Shown: one piece after another, positions 23,701 through 34,223 of the stretch | Layout: each line of letters begins with the position of its first letter | Numbering within the stretch: position 1 is the first letter of the stretch | Assembly (NCBI GenBank): GCA_964057225.1 | Contig: OZ059898.1 | Coordinates: forward strand, 10,974,001-11,038,000 | Direction: 5' to 3' | Length of the DNA: 64,000 bases | From: Auanema rhodensis | Taxonomy: Eukaryota > Nematoda > Chromadorea > Rhabditida > Rhabditidae | Made by a program: the position numbers and the translations under genes | Notes under the pieces: generated by a model | Told to the model about the DNA's origin: nothing | The model's input: the letters and a program-made list of their open reading frames with translations, nothing else | Database searches by the model: none

Positions 23701-24053
23701 CTCCGGAGGGCGCAGGTTCGAATCCTGCGGATGACAGTATCTTTTTGGAAACCAAATCACTTTTTTAATTTCAAACCAGCGCCTTAAAGTTTTGGCGGAA
23801 ACTGAAGCTCACAACTGTGTTTGCCATGTCATTCTGATCTAGTGAACTGAGGCGCTGCGCCCGTTCGCAGTATTATCAGTATTGCTTTGAAAACCGAATC
23901 ATTTTTCTAATTTCAAACCAGCGCCTTAAATTTTTGGCTCAAAATAAAGCTAATAACTGTAGTTATCATGTCATTCTGGCCGAGTGGTCTAAGGCGCTGC
24001 GTTCAGGTCGCAGTCCTCTCCGGAGGGCGCAGGTTCGAATCCTGCGGATGACA
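20797..24053 (+). tRNA. Array block: 11 tRNA-Leu(CAG) genes
   Basis: Starts: 20797, 21115, 21432, 21749, 22066, 22384, 22701, 23019, 23337, 23653, 23970. Genes 20797-21749 match 23019-23970 at about 2222 bp (7 units). Small length changes in the second copy (one fewer A near 23438) show divergence after the duplication. Confidence 0.92.
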
Positions 24054-24285
24054 GTATCTTTTTGGAAACCAAATCACTTTTTTAATTTCAAACCAGCGCC
24101 TAAAAGTTTTGGCGGAAACTGAAGCTCACAACTGTTTTTGCCATGTCATTCTGACTAGTGAACTGAGGCGCTGCGCCCGTTCGTAGTATTATCAGTATTG
24201 TTTTGAAAACCGAATCATCTTTCTAATTTCAAACCAGCGCCTTGAATTTTTGGCTCAAAATAAAGCTAATAACTGTTGTTATCAT

Positions 24286-24369
24286 GTCATTCTGGCCGAG
24301 TGGTCTAAGGCGCTGCGTTCAGGTCGAAGTCCTCTCCGGAGGGCGCAGGTTCGAATAATGCGGATGACA
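24286..24369 (+). tRNA. tRNA-Leu(CAG), T-stem and B-box damaged
   Basis: The T-stem 3' strand is AATGC where the norm is CCTGC, so the B box reads GGTTCGAATAA and two T-stem pairs are lost. It also has the CGAAG anticodon-stem change. It probably cannot be transcribed efficiently. Confidence 0.75.
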
Positions 24370-24602
24370 GTATCTTTTTGGAAACCAAATCACTTTTTTA
24401 ATTTCAAACAAGCGTCTTATAGTTTCAGCGGAAACTGAAGCTCACAACTGTTTTTGCCATGTCATTCTGATCTAGTGAACTGAGGCGCTGCGCCCGTTTG
24501 CAGTATTATCCGTATTGCTTTGAAAACCGAATCATCTTTCTAATTTCAAACAAGCGCCTTAAATGTTTGGCTCAAAATGAAGCTAATAACTGTTGTTATC
24601 AT

Positions 24603-24686
24603 GTCTTTCTGGCCGAGTGGTCTAAGGCGCTGCGTTCAGGTCGCAGTCCTCTCCGGAGGGCGCAGGTTCGAATCCTGCGGATGACA
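24603..24686 (+). tRNA. tRNA-Leu(CAG), acceptor U:U mismatch
   Basis: The acceptor 5' strand is GTCTTTC, giving U:U at 4:69. The rest of the gene is canonical. Its flank reads CTTTTTAGAAACC where most copies have CTTTTTGGAAACC. Confidence 0.82.
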
Positions 24687-27140
24687 GTATCTTTTTAGAA
24701 ACCAAATCACTTTTTTAATTTCAAACAAGCGCCTTAAAGTTTCAGCGATAACTGAAGCTCACAACTGTTTTTGCCATGTCATTCTGAACTAGTGAACTGA
24801 GGCGCTGCGCCCGTTCGCAGTATTATCAGCATTGCTTTGAAAACCGAATCATTTTTCTAATTTCAAACCAGCGCCTTAAATGTTTGGCTCAAAATAAAGC
24901 TAATAACTGTAGTTATCATGTCATTCTGGCCGAGTGGTCTAAGGCGCTGCGTTCAGGTCGCAGTCCTCTCCGGAGGGCGCAGGTTCGAATCCTGCGGATG
25001 ACAGTATCTTTTTGGAAACCAAATCACTTTTTTAATTTCAAACCAGCGCCTTAAAGTTTTGGCGGAAACTGAAGCTCACAACTGTTTTTGCCATGTCATT
25101 CTGATCTAGTGAACTGAGGCGCTGCGCCCGTTTGCAGTATTATCCGTATTGCTTTGAAAACCGAATCATCTTTCTAATTTCAAACCAGCGCCTTAAATTT
25201 TTGGCTCAAAATAAAGCTAATAACTGTAGTTATCATGTCATTCTGGCCGAGTGGTCTAAGGCGCTGCGTTCAGGTCGCAGTCCTCTCCGGAGGGCGCAGG
25301 TTCGAATCCTGCGAATGACAGTATCTTTTTGGAAACCAAATCACTTTTTTAATTTCAAACCAGCGCCTTAAAGTTTTGGCGGAAACTGAAGCTCACAACT
25401 GTTTTTGCCGTGTCATTCTGAACTAGTGAACTGAGGCGCTGCGGCCAGTTCGCAGTATTATCAGTATTGCTTTGAAAACTGAATCATTTTTCTAATTTCA
25501 AACCAGCGCCTTCAATGTTTGGCTCAAAATAAAGCTAATAACTGTAGTTATCATGTCATTCTGGCCGAGTGGTCTAAGGCGCTGCGTTCAGGTCGCAGTC
25601 CTCTCCGGAGGGCGCAGGTTCGAATCCTGCGAATGACAGTATCTTTTTGGAAACCAAATCACTTTTTTAATTTCAAACCAGCGCCTTAAAGTTTTGGCGG
25701 AAACTGAAGCTCACAACTGTTTTTGCCGTGTCATTCTGAACTAGTGAACTGAGGCGCTGCGGCCAGTTCGCAGTATTATCAGTATTGCTTTGAAAACTGA
25801 ATCATTTTTCTAATTTCAAACCAGCGCCTTCAATGTTTGGCTCAAAATAAAGCTAATAACTGTAGTTATCATGTCATTCTGGCCGAGTGGTCTAAGGCGC
25901 TGCGTTCAGGTCGCAGTCCTCTCCGGAGGGCGCAGGTTCGAATCCTGCGAATGACAGTATCTTTTTGGAAACCAAATCACTTTTTTAATTTCAAACCAGC
26001 GCCTTAAAGTTTTGGCGGAAACTGAAGCTCACAACTGTTTTTGCCATGTCATTCTGAACTAGTGAACTGAGGCGCTGCGCCCGTTCGTAGTATTATCAGT
26101 ATTGTTTTGAAAACCGAATCATCTTTCTAATTTCAAACCAGCGCCTTGAATTTTTGGCTCAAAATAAAGCTAATAACTGTTGTTATCATGTCATTCTGGC
26201 CGAGTGGTCTAAGGCGCTGCGTTCAGGTCGCAGTCCTCTCCGGAGGGCGCAGGTTCGAATCCTGCGGATGACAGTATCTTTTTGGAAACCAAATCACTTT
26301 TTAATTTCAAACCAGCGCCTTAAAGTTTTGGCGGAAACTGAAGCTCACAACTGTTTTTGCCATGTCATTCTGATCTAGTGAACTGAGGCGCTGCGCCCGT
26401 TTGCAGTATTATCCGTATTGCTTTGAAAACCGAATCATCTTTCTAATTTCAAACCAGCGCCTTAAATTTTTGGCTCAAAATAAAGCTAATAACTGTAGTT
26501 ATCATGTCATTCTGGCCGAGTGGTCTAAGGCGCTGCGTTCAGGTCGCAGTCCTCTCCGGAGGGCGCAGGTTCGAATCCTGCGGATGACAGTATCTTTTTG
26601 GAAACCAATTCACTTTTTTAATTTCAAACAAGCGCCTTAAAGTTTCAGCGATAACTGAAGCTCACAACTGTTTTTGCCATGTCATTCTGAACTAGTGAAC
26701 TGAGGCGCTGCGCCCGTTCGCAGTATTATCAGTATTGCTTTGAAAACCGAATCATTTTTCTAATTTCAAACCAGCGCCTTAAATGTTTGGCTCAAAATAA
26801 AGCTAATAACTGTAGTTATCATGTCATTCTGGCCGAGTGGTCTAAGGCGCTGCGTTCAGGTCGCAGTCCTCTCCGGAGGGCGCAGGTTCGAATCCTGCGG
26901 ATGACAGTATCTTTTTGGAAACCAAATCACTTTTTTAATTTTAAACAAGCGTCTTAAAGTTTCAGCGGAAACTGAAGCTCACAACTGTTTTTGCCATGTC
27001 ATTCTGAACTAGTGAACTGAGGCGCTGCGGCCAGTTCGCAGTATTATCAGTATTGCTTTGAAAACTGAATCATTTTTCTAATTTCAAACCAGCGCCTTAA
27101 ATGTTTGGCTCAAAATAAAGCTAATAACTGTAGTTATCAT

Positions 27141-29444
27141 GTCATTCTGGCCGAGTGGTCTAAGGCGCTGCGTTCAGGTCGCAGTCCTCTCCGGAGGGCG
27201 CAGGTTCGAATCCTGCGGATGACAGTATTTTTTTGGAAACCAAATCACTTTTTTAATTTCAAACAAGCGTCTTATAGTTTCAGCGGAAACTGAAGCTCAC
27301 AACTGTTTTTGCCATGTCATTCTGATCTAGTGAACTGAGGCGCTGTGCCCGTTTGCAGTATTATCCGTATTGCTTTGAAAACCGAATCATCTTTCTAATT
27401 TCAAACCAGCGCCTTAAATGTTTGGCTCAAAATGAAGCTAATAACTGTTGTTATCATGTCATTCTGGCCGAGTGGTCTAAGGCGCTGCGTTCAGGTCGCA
27501 GTCCTCTCCGGAGGGCGCAGGTTCGAATCCTGCGGATGACAGTATCTTTTTGGAAACCAAATCACTTTTTTAATTTCAAACCAGCGCCTTAAAGTTTTGG
27601 CGGAAACTGAAGCTCACAACTGTTTTTGCCATGTCATTCTGATCTAGTGAACTGAGGCGCTGCGCCCGTTTGCAGTATTATCCGTATTGCTTTGAAAACC
27701 GAATCATCTTTCTAATTTCAAACCAGCGCCTTAAATTTTTGGCTCAAAATAAAGCTAATAACTGTAGTTATCATGTCATTCTGGCCGAGTGGTCTAAGGC
27801 GCTGCGTTCAGGTCGCAGTCCTCTCCGGAGGGCGCAGGTTCGAATCCTGCGGATGACAGTATTTTTTTGGAAACCAAATCACTTTTTTAATTTCAAACCA
27901 GCGCCTTAAAGTTTCGGCGGAAACTGAAGCTCACAACTGTTTTTGCCGTGTCATTCTGAACTAGTGAACTGAGGCGCTGCGGCCAGTTCGCAGTATTATC
28001 AGTATTGCTTTGAAAACTGAATCATTTTTCTAATTTCAAACCAGCGCCTTCAATGTTTGGCTCAAAATGAAGCTAATAACTGTTGTTATCATGTCATTCT
28101 GGCCGAGTGGTCTAAGGCGCTGCGTTCAGGTCGCAGTCCTCTCCGGAGGGCGCAGGTTCGAATCCTGCGAATGACAGTATCTTTTTGGAAACCAAATCAC
28201 TTTTTTAATTTCAAACCAGCGCCTTAAAGTTTTGGCGGAAACTGAAGCTCACAACTGTTTTTGCCATGTCATTCTGAACTAGTGAACTGAGGCGCTGCGC
28301 CCGTTCGTAGTATTATCAGTATTGTTTTGAAAACCGAATCATCTTTCTAATTTCAAACCAGCGCCTTGAATTTTTGGCTCAAAATAAAGCTAATAACTGT
28401 TGTTATCATGTCATTCTGGCCGAGTGGTCTAAGGCGCTGCGTTCAGGTCGCAGTCCTCTCCGGAGGGCGCAGGTTCGAATCCTGCGGATGACAGTATCTT
28501 TTTGGAAACCAATTCACTTTTTTAATTTCAAACAAGCGCCTTAAAGTTTCAGCGATAACTGAAGCTCACAACTGTTTTTGCCATGTCATTCTGAACTAGT
28601 GAACTGAGGCGCTGCGCCCGTTCGCAGTATTATCAGTATTGCTTTGAAAACCGAATCATTTTTCTAATTTCAAACCAGCGCCTTAAATGTTTGGCTCAAA
28701 ATAAAGCTAATAACTGTAGTTATCATGTCATTCTGGCCGAGTGGTCTAAGGCGCTGCGTTCAGGTCGCAGTCCTCTCCGGAGGGCGCAGGTTCGAATCCT
28801 GCGGATGACAGTATCTTTTTGGAAACCAAATCACTTTTTTAATTTCAAACCAGCGCCTTAAAGTTTTGGCGGAAACTGAAGCTCACAACTGTTTTTGCCA
28901 TGTCATTCTGATCTAGTGAACTGAGGCGCTGCGCCCGTTTGCAGTATTATCCGTATTGCTTTGAAAACCGAATCATCTTTCTAATTTCAAACCAGCGCCT
29001 TAAATTTTTGGCTCAAAATAAAGCTAATAACTGTAGTTATCATGTCATTCTGGCCGAGTGGTCTAAGGCGCTGCGTTCAGGTCGCAGTCCTCTCCGGAGG
29101 GCGCAGGTTCGAATCCTGCGGATGACAGTATTTTTTTGGAAACCAAATCACTTTTTTAATTTCAAACAAGCGTCTTATAGTTTCAGCGGAAACTGAAGCT
29201 CACAACTGTTTTTGCCATGTCATTCTGATCTAGTGAACTGAGGCGCTGTGCCCGTTTGCAGTATTATCCGTATTGCTTTGAAAACCGAATCATCTTTCTA
29301 ATTTCAAACCAGCGCCTTAAATGTTTGGCTCAAAATGAAGCTAATAACTGTTGTTATCATGTCATTCTGGCCGAGTGGTCTAAGGCGCTGCGTTCAGGTC
29401 GCAGTCCTCTCCGGAGGGCGCAGGTTCGAATCCTGCGGATGACA
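27141..29444 (+). tRNA. Array block: 8 tRNA-Leu(CAG) genes left of the LTR element
   Basis: Starts: 27141, 27458, 27775, 28093, 28410, 28727, 29044, 29361. The next gene would have begun at 29678. It is displaced to 37438 by the LTR element. From about 27105 this block is matched by 39942 onward (offset 12837 in window coordinates, 5077 bp once the insertion is removed). Confidence 0.93.
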
Positions 29445-29669
29445 GTATCTTTTTGGAAACCAAATCACTTTTTTAATTTCAAACCAGCGCCTTAAAGTTT
29501 TGGCGGAAACTGAAGCTCACAACTGTTTTTGCCATGTCATTCTGATCTAGTGAACTGAGGCGCTGCGCCCGTTTGCAGTATTATCCGTATTGCTTTGAAA
29601 ACCGAATCATCTTTCTAATTTCAAACCAGCGCCTTAAATTTTTGGCTCAAAATAAAGCTAATAACTGTA

Positions 29670-29674
29670 GTTAT
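29670..29674. other. Target-site duplication GTTAT, left copy
   Basis: Matches 37430-37434. Uninterrupted array units read CTGTAGTTATCATGTCATTC here, so removing one GTTAT and the element restores a perfect unit. The overlap can be stretched to 7 bp (TAGTTAT) if LTR edge bases are counted. Confidence 0.88.
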
Positions 29675-30090
29675 TTTTGAAGATAGAGGGCTCTTCAAAT
29701 AGCCTCCCAGGTTCACACTTTCTATTCTATGCCCTGTTAACGTAAAATACTATTAGAGGAAGAAAGATTCATTCATATGCCATTCAGATATACATAATAC
29801 AGAATATAAGGACTAGAAGATATATAATAAGACTAGATAAAATACATAGAAGACTAGAGTGAATGTAATAAGACTAGATATACATCACTAATGAGACTAG
29901 AGATAGTCTTACTAAAGGACAAGGATAAAACGGTGGTTCAGACTAGATGAGTCATAAGATAAAGACAGCAACGAGGAGAGAGAAAAGCGACCGTCCGCGA
30001 CGGTGGTATAAAAACAGAGTGCCCGTGAATCTCATCAGCCAACGTGATGAGATTGCATCGATTGAATGATGGATAATCGCATTCGCGATA
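29675..30090 (-). repeat. 3' LTR (sense orientation) of the retroelement
   Basis: The partner of the right LTR with the same 416-bp length. Internal features, given for this copy: six GACTAGA motifs at 29811, 29831, 29852, 29872, 29894 and 29941, five of them spaced 20-22 bp. An inverted repeat ACCGTC-CGC-GACGGT lies at 29990-30004 and TATAAAA at 30007-30013. A hairpin with a 10-bp stem and 7-nt loop lies at 30028-30054. Confidence 0.9.
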
Positions 30091-30123
30091 TTCCGGGCCA
30101 GGAGAGAGAAATCAGAACTGATT

Positions 30124-30453
30124 TCATTCTGCTAGTTCCTCCGCAAACTGCAGCTTGCATAATACACCAGGATGATCGTGGTCCAGTCCGCTTCCTTTGC
30201 ACACATGACATATTTTCTTCATCTTCTCCACACACGGTTTTCCAAAGTGGTTCCGCAAACACTTCAAGCACATGTTGATCAACTTGCAACGCTTGACGCG
30301 TTGTGCTGCAGTCTTGTAGACTGTGCATTTTCCCATGGTGTGGCCCTTCTTCCAACAGAGTTGACATTTCATGTCTTCTTCCATTTTTCTGTACTTCACT
30401 TTAGAGTTGTTCTGCTTTTTTGGTGCAGACGTATTCTGACTTTTGTTAGGCAT
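30124..30453 (-). CDS. Gag zinc-knuckle segment downstream of envelope
   Basis: 109 codons from the first ATG; the frame is open back to 30612. It has a basic N-terminus, then three zinc-binding groups. C30-x2-C33-x4-H38-x4-C43 is a textbook CCHC knuckle. C62-x2-C65-x3-H69-x4-C74 is the second, and C82, C85, H92, H94 and C99 form a third. This triple layout, with a leucine-rich spacer between the first two, is typical of the C-terminal nucleocapsid part of BEL/Pao Gag. Its position after env and next to the 3' LTR is abnormal, since Gag normally comes first. A nematode-like acceptor (TTATTTCAG) lies upstream near 30515. It may be a displaced Gag piece or a separate spliced ORF. Confidence 0.72.
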   Translation of the reverse strand: MPNKSQNTSAPKKQNNSKVKYRKMEEDMKCQLCWKKGHTMGKCTVYKTAAQRVKRCKLINMCLKCLRNHFGKPCVEKMKKICHVCKGSGLDHDHPGVLCKLQFAEELAE

Positions 30454-30650
30454 CTTTGAGTTGCCGTTATCCTGGAGTTGATCAAGGGAATCGCTCCATT
30501 CTTTGATGTTATCAAGACTGAAATAATGATGGTTTTTATACGTAGTATACCTCCCCGCGGCAAAATGATAAATTGTGTAGGACTGGTGTAAATCAAATTG
30601 AACAATCGTTTGCTATGATAGGGAACTAAGAAATCGAGAAAATAAATCGA

Positions 30651-30721
30651 GGACTCACTGGGTATTGAACCCGTCATCAATCACTGAGAGTGCGTACCCT
30701 TAGCCACTGCGCTATGACTGG
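30651..30721 (-). other. tRNA-like sequence at the envelope 3' end
   Basis: The minus strand contains a consensus A box TAGCGCAGTGG (30704-30714) and B box GGTTCAATACC (30661-30671) at tRNA-like spacing. The T stem has three good pairs and the acceptor four of seven. The anticodon arm does not form convincingly and no normal anticodon loop is seen. It is a degenerate tRNA or tRNA-derived SINE head. The last codons and stop of the envelope frame lie inside it. Confidence 0.45.
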
Positions 30722-33700
30722 CTCGAACTACAATCTTGAACAACAAATGAATTGTGAAAAAAATGATGCGAAAAGGAATTGCGCAGATAATAAGTATTTG
30801 TATGGGTAAATATGCTAGGAGAGCGGGTGTACTTGACAACTGGAAGACGCGGTCAATTACGGCGGTTACAAAGCCGAGTACTGTGATCAAAACACTCAAT
30901 AGTATTACAATCGTTTTAAGGTAGTCCGAGTAAAACGAAACAAGTGAGCTGATTAAGTGAGTGGGTACAAAAAAGCTCGGTATGGTAAACTCGACGTTCA
31001 GGAGACTGAATGAACTGTTTGTAATCTGATGAGTGGACTGTTCAAAACCTATGTATTCGTTCACGTAGTACAAGTTGCCTTTGAGATGTAATGTGGCGGA
31101 AGTACACGGATGAGTACACGTTATAGACGGTGTTGAAAAATTGCTCTGTATGGGAATAGAGTTGTTGTAACCCTGAGAATTGCATGTAAGCAGAAATTCT
31201 TCATCGTCGCACGAAATTCGAATGTGGGATGATGTACTGATGCAAGTAATGATTGTTGTTGCTCCAGTAACACAGTCAAAACATCCAACTAGGTCTTTGG
31301 ATTTTAGTTCGCAAATAGTAGGACTATTGTCGTATTCATAAGTGACATCTGAGATATTTGTCCACATTTTAATGTCAACAGCGCTTATGGGATGAGCAAA
31401 AATGAGATTGTTTTTTGGGATCATGGTCAGAGATGGAAGAGATAATGGTAGGGTGTAGTTATTAGTATAGAGCATGTTAGGATTGCTGTCCTGACAATAG
31501 CAATTTTCGACTGTTTCGGCTGGTCTGCATGAACATGTGTCTGTTACAGTACATTCGGAGAATGGGTCAGCGGTTTTAACTTTTCCGCACGAGTATGAAA
31601 ATGTAGCAGAGTGAGGTAAAACTGCAATTCTCGAGTTGGAAGTAATGAATCGTCTATGGAGGATTTCATTATCAGAATATGTTATTCTCCCAAGAGTAAT
31701 ATGGTACCCGTTAATGATTTTTGTAGAGTGTGGTAAAAAGGGGACGTGCGAGATCGTTTCAGTTTTGTTCTCAATAGCTGTATGGATGCTAATCTGGAGA
31801 AAAACCCTAGGTGTCCATCGTGAGCAGTAGAAAACTTCGTGGGTGATATTGTCATTGGGAACATGAAAGTTGCGATAGAAGAGACAACCAGAAGTTGGCA
31901 ACGCACAACCGCATGATAGAAATCCACAGCTTTCTGAACAATAGCTGGTACCTGGATATTGGTTGGCTAATGAGAGTTCTGAGATTGATGTATTGGGTCG
32001 AACGTTCGCACAAAACGATCCTACACAAGAGCCCATATGGGGACACCGTTTTGCGGATTCAGTTTTTACGATGGTGTGACGTGTAAAAAATAAGGATACT
32101 TTCGTGCACAGTATACGTGTATACATAAGTTTGATGCGCAGGTGTGAGTTCGTGAGGGGATTGGCGTATGATCGGTTTGAATGTGAAGTTGTGAAACATA
32201 CCTCATTATCGTAAGTATGGAGGGTGGTGGAGCTGCTGACTTGGTTGACTTGGTGGGTAGGTGATAAGTTCGAGACGGAGTTGCCTGGAACATGTGATAT
32301 ACTCGGAGGAACAATAGTACATGCATTAACTACAAGAGATTCAATCAAAAAAATGACGATTATTGCAACCAAAAGATACCCGACTCGGTGAACTAATCGG
32401 TCACGTTGTCGTGATCGTTGTGAGGGTGTAGACTTCTGCCATCGAGGTAGCTTGTGAGAACTGAGCGGGACGTACTCGAGTACCGATCGTTCTTCCTGAA
32501 TAGAGATATGAGATCTTATATGAGATGGGAGACATTGAGTGATCATACGCCAAACGGAAAAAAGGGTGTATTGTGCAATATGAACAAATTTTTTAGAACA
32601 AATTCGGATGACTATGATGCTTAAAAGAATGCTAAATAGAATGAGCCATATGATGAGTGCGGTCGCCGAGAGTGCTGCGTATGGGAAACAAGATGGGTTG
32701 TGGAGTAGTTCAAGACAGAACAGACATTGAATCATATCGCAAAACGGAGTTGCTGGACAATCCAGTTGATGCAATGCAAATGTGTCATTTTTATCGATAA
32801 TATGTCGTGAGATGAATGTGTGGTCATGCAATACAACATGAGCCGGAAATACTATGGTGAAGTTGGGAGTATTTGGGTTGTACTCTACACATGTTTCTCG
32901 GGCACAAACTCGGATGGGATGTCCAGTACCGCAGTTTGATATGCCTACTCCTCCTTTGATGCAAGAGAACTGGCAGATGTTGGTTGCGGACATTGTATTG
33001 ACGAGAATACCCAGTATCATGGCTATGAAAAAATGTGTGTAACTGGGGAGACGTTGTCGTTTTCGAGGTTGTGGTTCATTTTCACCTTCATCATCTGCAA
33101 TGGTGATCACTTCGATGTCATCATCATCGTTGATAGTGATAACGTTTGGGTCTATCACGTTTTCAGTTGTATTGGGTCCGGTCGATGTGCTGGTTTCCAC
33201 AACGGTGGATACTTCGTTATCGAGTAAAATGACCTCTGGAGTTTCTTTAAACGTGACAGTTTTGTCTGATTTGTGTGGGGACTGCGTATGACTGTTTTCC
33301 GTATGATGCTCGTTGTCGGAAGGAATTTCAAGGGGAATCAGGCGATTGATGGGTCTAATTAGTTTGTGTCCATCAGATGTACGGACTTCTGCAACTCTCA
33401 CAGATTCCGTGTTCTGTATGCTTGTTATTAAACCCATTTTCCACTGGTTTCGTTTCGTATTGTCATCTGACATTAGCACTACTGTGCCTACTTTTGGTGT
33501 AGCTGTGGAGAAATGTCCTTGCTTGTGATCCAACATGTGTGTTGCTCGAAGGGCGACGACATATTCATTATGCCATCGTTGCCAAATTTTGTCAAGTGTT
33601 TTCTGAATGTTGTTTAAATGTTTTTGTATTCCAGAAAAGAAACTCATCTCTAAATTTTTTCTGGAGTATTTCATTCTGTTCATGTCATTTTGCAATGTTG

Positions 33701-34223
33701 TTGAGTCATGTACTGTAGAGTCAAATGAACTCTGATAGTCATCGAGTTCATCTCGGCGAAGTTGGATAAGTTGAGTATATTCCTCAACTTCGCCTGTGTT
33801 CACAATGAGATCTCTCTCATCACAATAGTCCAAAATGCCCTTGATCAGTTTTGCAACTGTGGGCGGATGTTCTTCGCCAATGTCTTTGGTGACAAGTTGG
33901 TCGATTTCATGAGCTTTCATGGTCTTATGGGCTTGAGGGTGTTTGGCCAACATCCTTTTATAGCTACCTTGGTATAATTCCAACCAAGTTGCTGGGTAGT
34001 CCACATGGGTGCGTTCCTCGAGCACCACTCGATGTTCGTCTAACTGATCTCGTAGTGATCGGAAGACGTCCCCAACCGGGATGGCTTTATAATATATACG
34101 CATCAAGCTAGGCTTGTGCGTATGTATGAACTCTCGACATCTGTCAATGTCATCAACCGGGGGGAAGATGAATGCTTGATGGTACGGGAGGATGTCCTCC
34201 TTCACCGTGTTGAACAACTTCAA
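30681..34223 (-). CDS. Gag-like / integrase C-terminus / phlebovirus-like envelope fusion protein
   Basis: An open frame of 1180 codons. Residues 1-195 are unrecognised, with a Gag-like position and helical character. Residues about 196-300 match the DUF5641 domain that ends BEL/Pao polyproteins (WQRW at 214-217, a GTVVL and QWKMG core at 246-264, RPINRL at 290-295). An acidic linker with a basic PRKRQR patch (386-391) follows, then a signal-like stretch (396-413), a small Cys-rich region and a membrane segment (519-541). A second signal-like segment (613-633) leads a Cys-rich ectodomain. It has a fusion-loop-like cluster (Cys 762, 766, 771, 773, 780) and a GCFDC motif at 980-984, as in phlebovirus G2 class II fusion proteins. 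The membrane anchor is at 1102-1123. The first codon here is TTG; the frame is open to 34313. The probable true start, ATG at 34323, is separated by a frameshift. Confidence 0.8.
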   Translation of the reverse strand: MKLFNTVKEDILPYHQAFIFPPVDDIDRCREFIHTHKPSLMRIYYKAIPVGDVFRSLRDQLDEHRVVLEERTHVDYPATWLELYQGSYKRMLAKHPQAHKTMKAHEIDQLVTKDIGEEHPPTVAKLIKGILDYCDERDLIVNTGEVEEYTQLIQLRRDELDDYQSSFDSTVHDSTTLQNDMNRMKYSRKNLEMSFFSGIQKHLNNIQKTLDKIWQRWHNEYVVALRATHMLDHKQGHFSTATPKVGTVVLMSDDNTKRNQWKMGLITSIQNTESVRVAEVRTSDGHKLIRPINRLIPLEIPSDNEHHTENSHTQSPHKSDKTVTFKETPEVILLDNEVSTVVETSTSTGPNTTENVIDPNVITINDDDDIEVITIADDEGENEPQPRKRQRLPSYTHFFIAMILGILVNTMSATNICQFSCIKGGVGISNCGTGHPIRVCARETCVEYNPNTPNFTIVFPAHVVLHDHTFISRHIIDKNDTFALHQLDCPATPFCDMIQCLFCLELLHNPSCFPYAALSATALIIWLILFSILLSIIVIRICSKKFVHIAQYTLFSVWRMITQCLPSHIRSHISIQEERSVLEYVPLSSHKLPRWQKSTPSQRSRQRDRLVHRVGYLLVAIIVIFLIESLVVNACTIVPPSISHVPGNSVSNLSPTHQVNQVSSSTTLHTYDNEVCFTTSHSNRSYANPLTNSHLRIKLMYTRILCTKVSLFFTRHTIVKTESAKRCPHMGSCVGSFCANVRPNTSISELSLANQYPGTSYCSESCGFLSCGCALPTSGCLFYRNFHVPNDNITHEVFYCSRWTPRVFLQISIHTAIENKTETISHVPFLPHSTKIINGYHITLGRITYSDNEILHRRFITSNSRIAVLPHSATFSYSCGKVKTADPFSECTVTDTCSCRPAETVENCYCQDSNPNMLYTNNYTLPLSLPSLTMIPKNNLIFAHPISAVDIKMWTNISDVTYEYDNSPTICELKSKDLVGCFDCVTGATTIITCISTSSHIRISCDDEEFLLTCNSQGYNNSIPIQSNFSTPSITCTHPCTSATLHLKGNLYYVNEYIGFEQSTHQITNSSFSLLNVEFTIPSFFVPTHLISSLVSFYSDYLKTIVILLSVLITVLGFVTAVIDRVFQLSSTPALLAYLPIQILIICAIPFRIIFFTIHLLFKIVVRASHSAVAKGTHSQ

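Larger units (their letters stand above)
24286..27058 (+). tRNA. Array block: 9 tRNA-Leu(CAG) genes
   Basis: Starts: 24286, 24603, 24920, 25237, 25555, 25873, 26190, 26506, 26823. Copies 25555 and 25873, with flanks, are near-identical neighbours, a one-unit duplication. Both end GAATGAC. 24286 and 24603 carry structural mutations described separately. Confidence 0.92.
1..29674 (+). repeat. Left part of giant tandem tRNA-Leu(CAG) array
   Basis: A head-to-tail array with a period of 317-318 bp, already in progress at base 1. Each unit has two homologous halves. The first, about 175 bp, holds an intact tRNA-Leu gene. The second, about 143 bp, holds a truncated tRNA-Leu remnant. Both halves share flanks (a T-rich stretch after 'aatca', then 'aatttcaaaccagcgcc', then a GCTCA/GCTAA stretch ahead of the tRNA), so the unit is a dimer of one ancestral tRNA cassette. 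I count 93 full tRNA genes in this part. The array stops at the LTR element and resumes at 37430. Nothing else is visible between the repeats. Confidence 0.97.

Noticed and set aside
3622..29495. Dozens of plus-strand open frames of 62-85 codons with near-identical products across the array
   Set aside because: They are read-through translations of the tRNA gene and its flanks, breaking whenever the RNA-neutral flank changes; conservation follows tRNA structure and not codons.
1..29674. Direct repeats with regular spacing suggesting a CRISPR-like array
   Set aside because: The repeated part folds as a tRNA, the spacers are themselves homologous, and the period is 317 bp.
30091..30110. Plus-strand orientation of the element, suggested by the LTR TATA box
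   Set aside because: No tRNA-complementary primer site follows the left LTR, whereas the right LTR has a 12-base tRNA-Gly match on the minus strand and all proteins read on the minus strand.
30066..30459. Plus-strand and alternative-frame open frames overlapping the zinc-knuckle region
   Set aside because: Only the minus-strand frame at 30124-30453 has an ordered Cys/His pattern; the others are shadows.
31636..33977. Small open frames on both strands inside the envelope fusion ORF
   Set aside because: They lie within a continuous 1180-codon frame with domain matches and show no features of their own.
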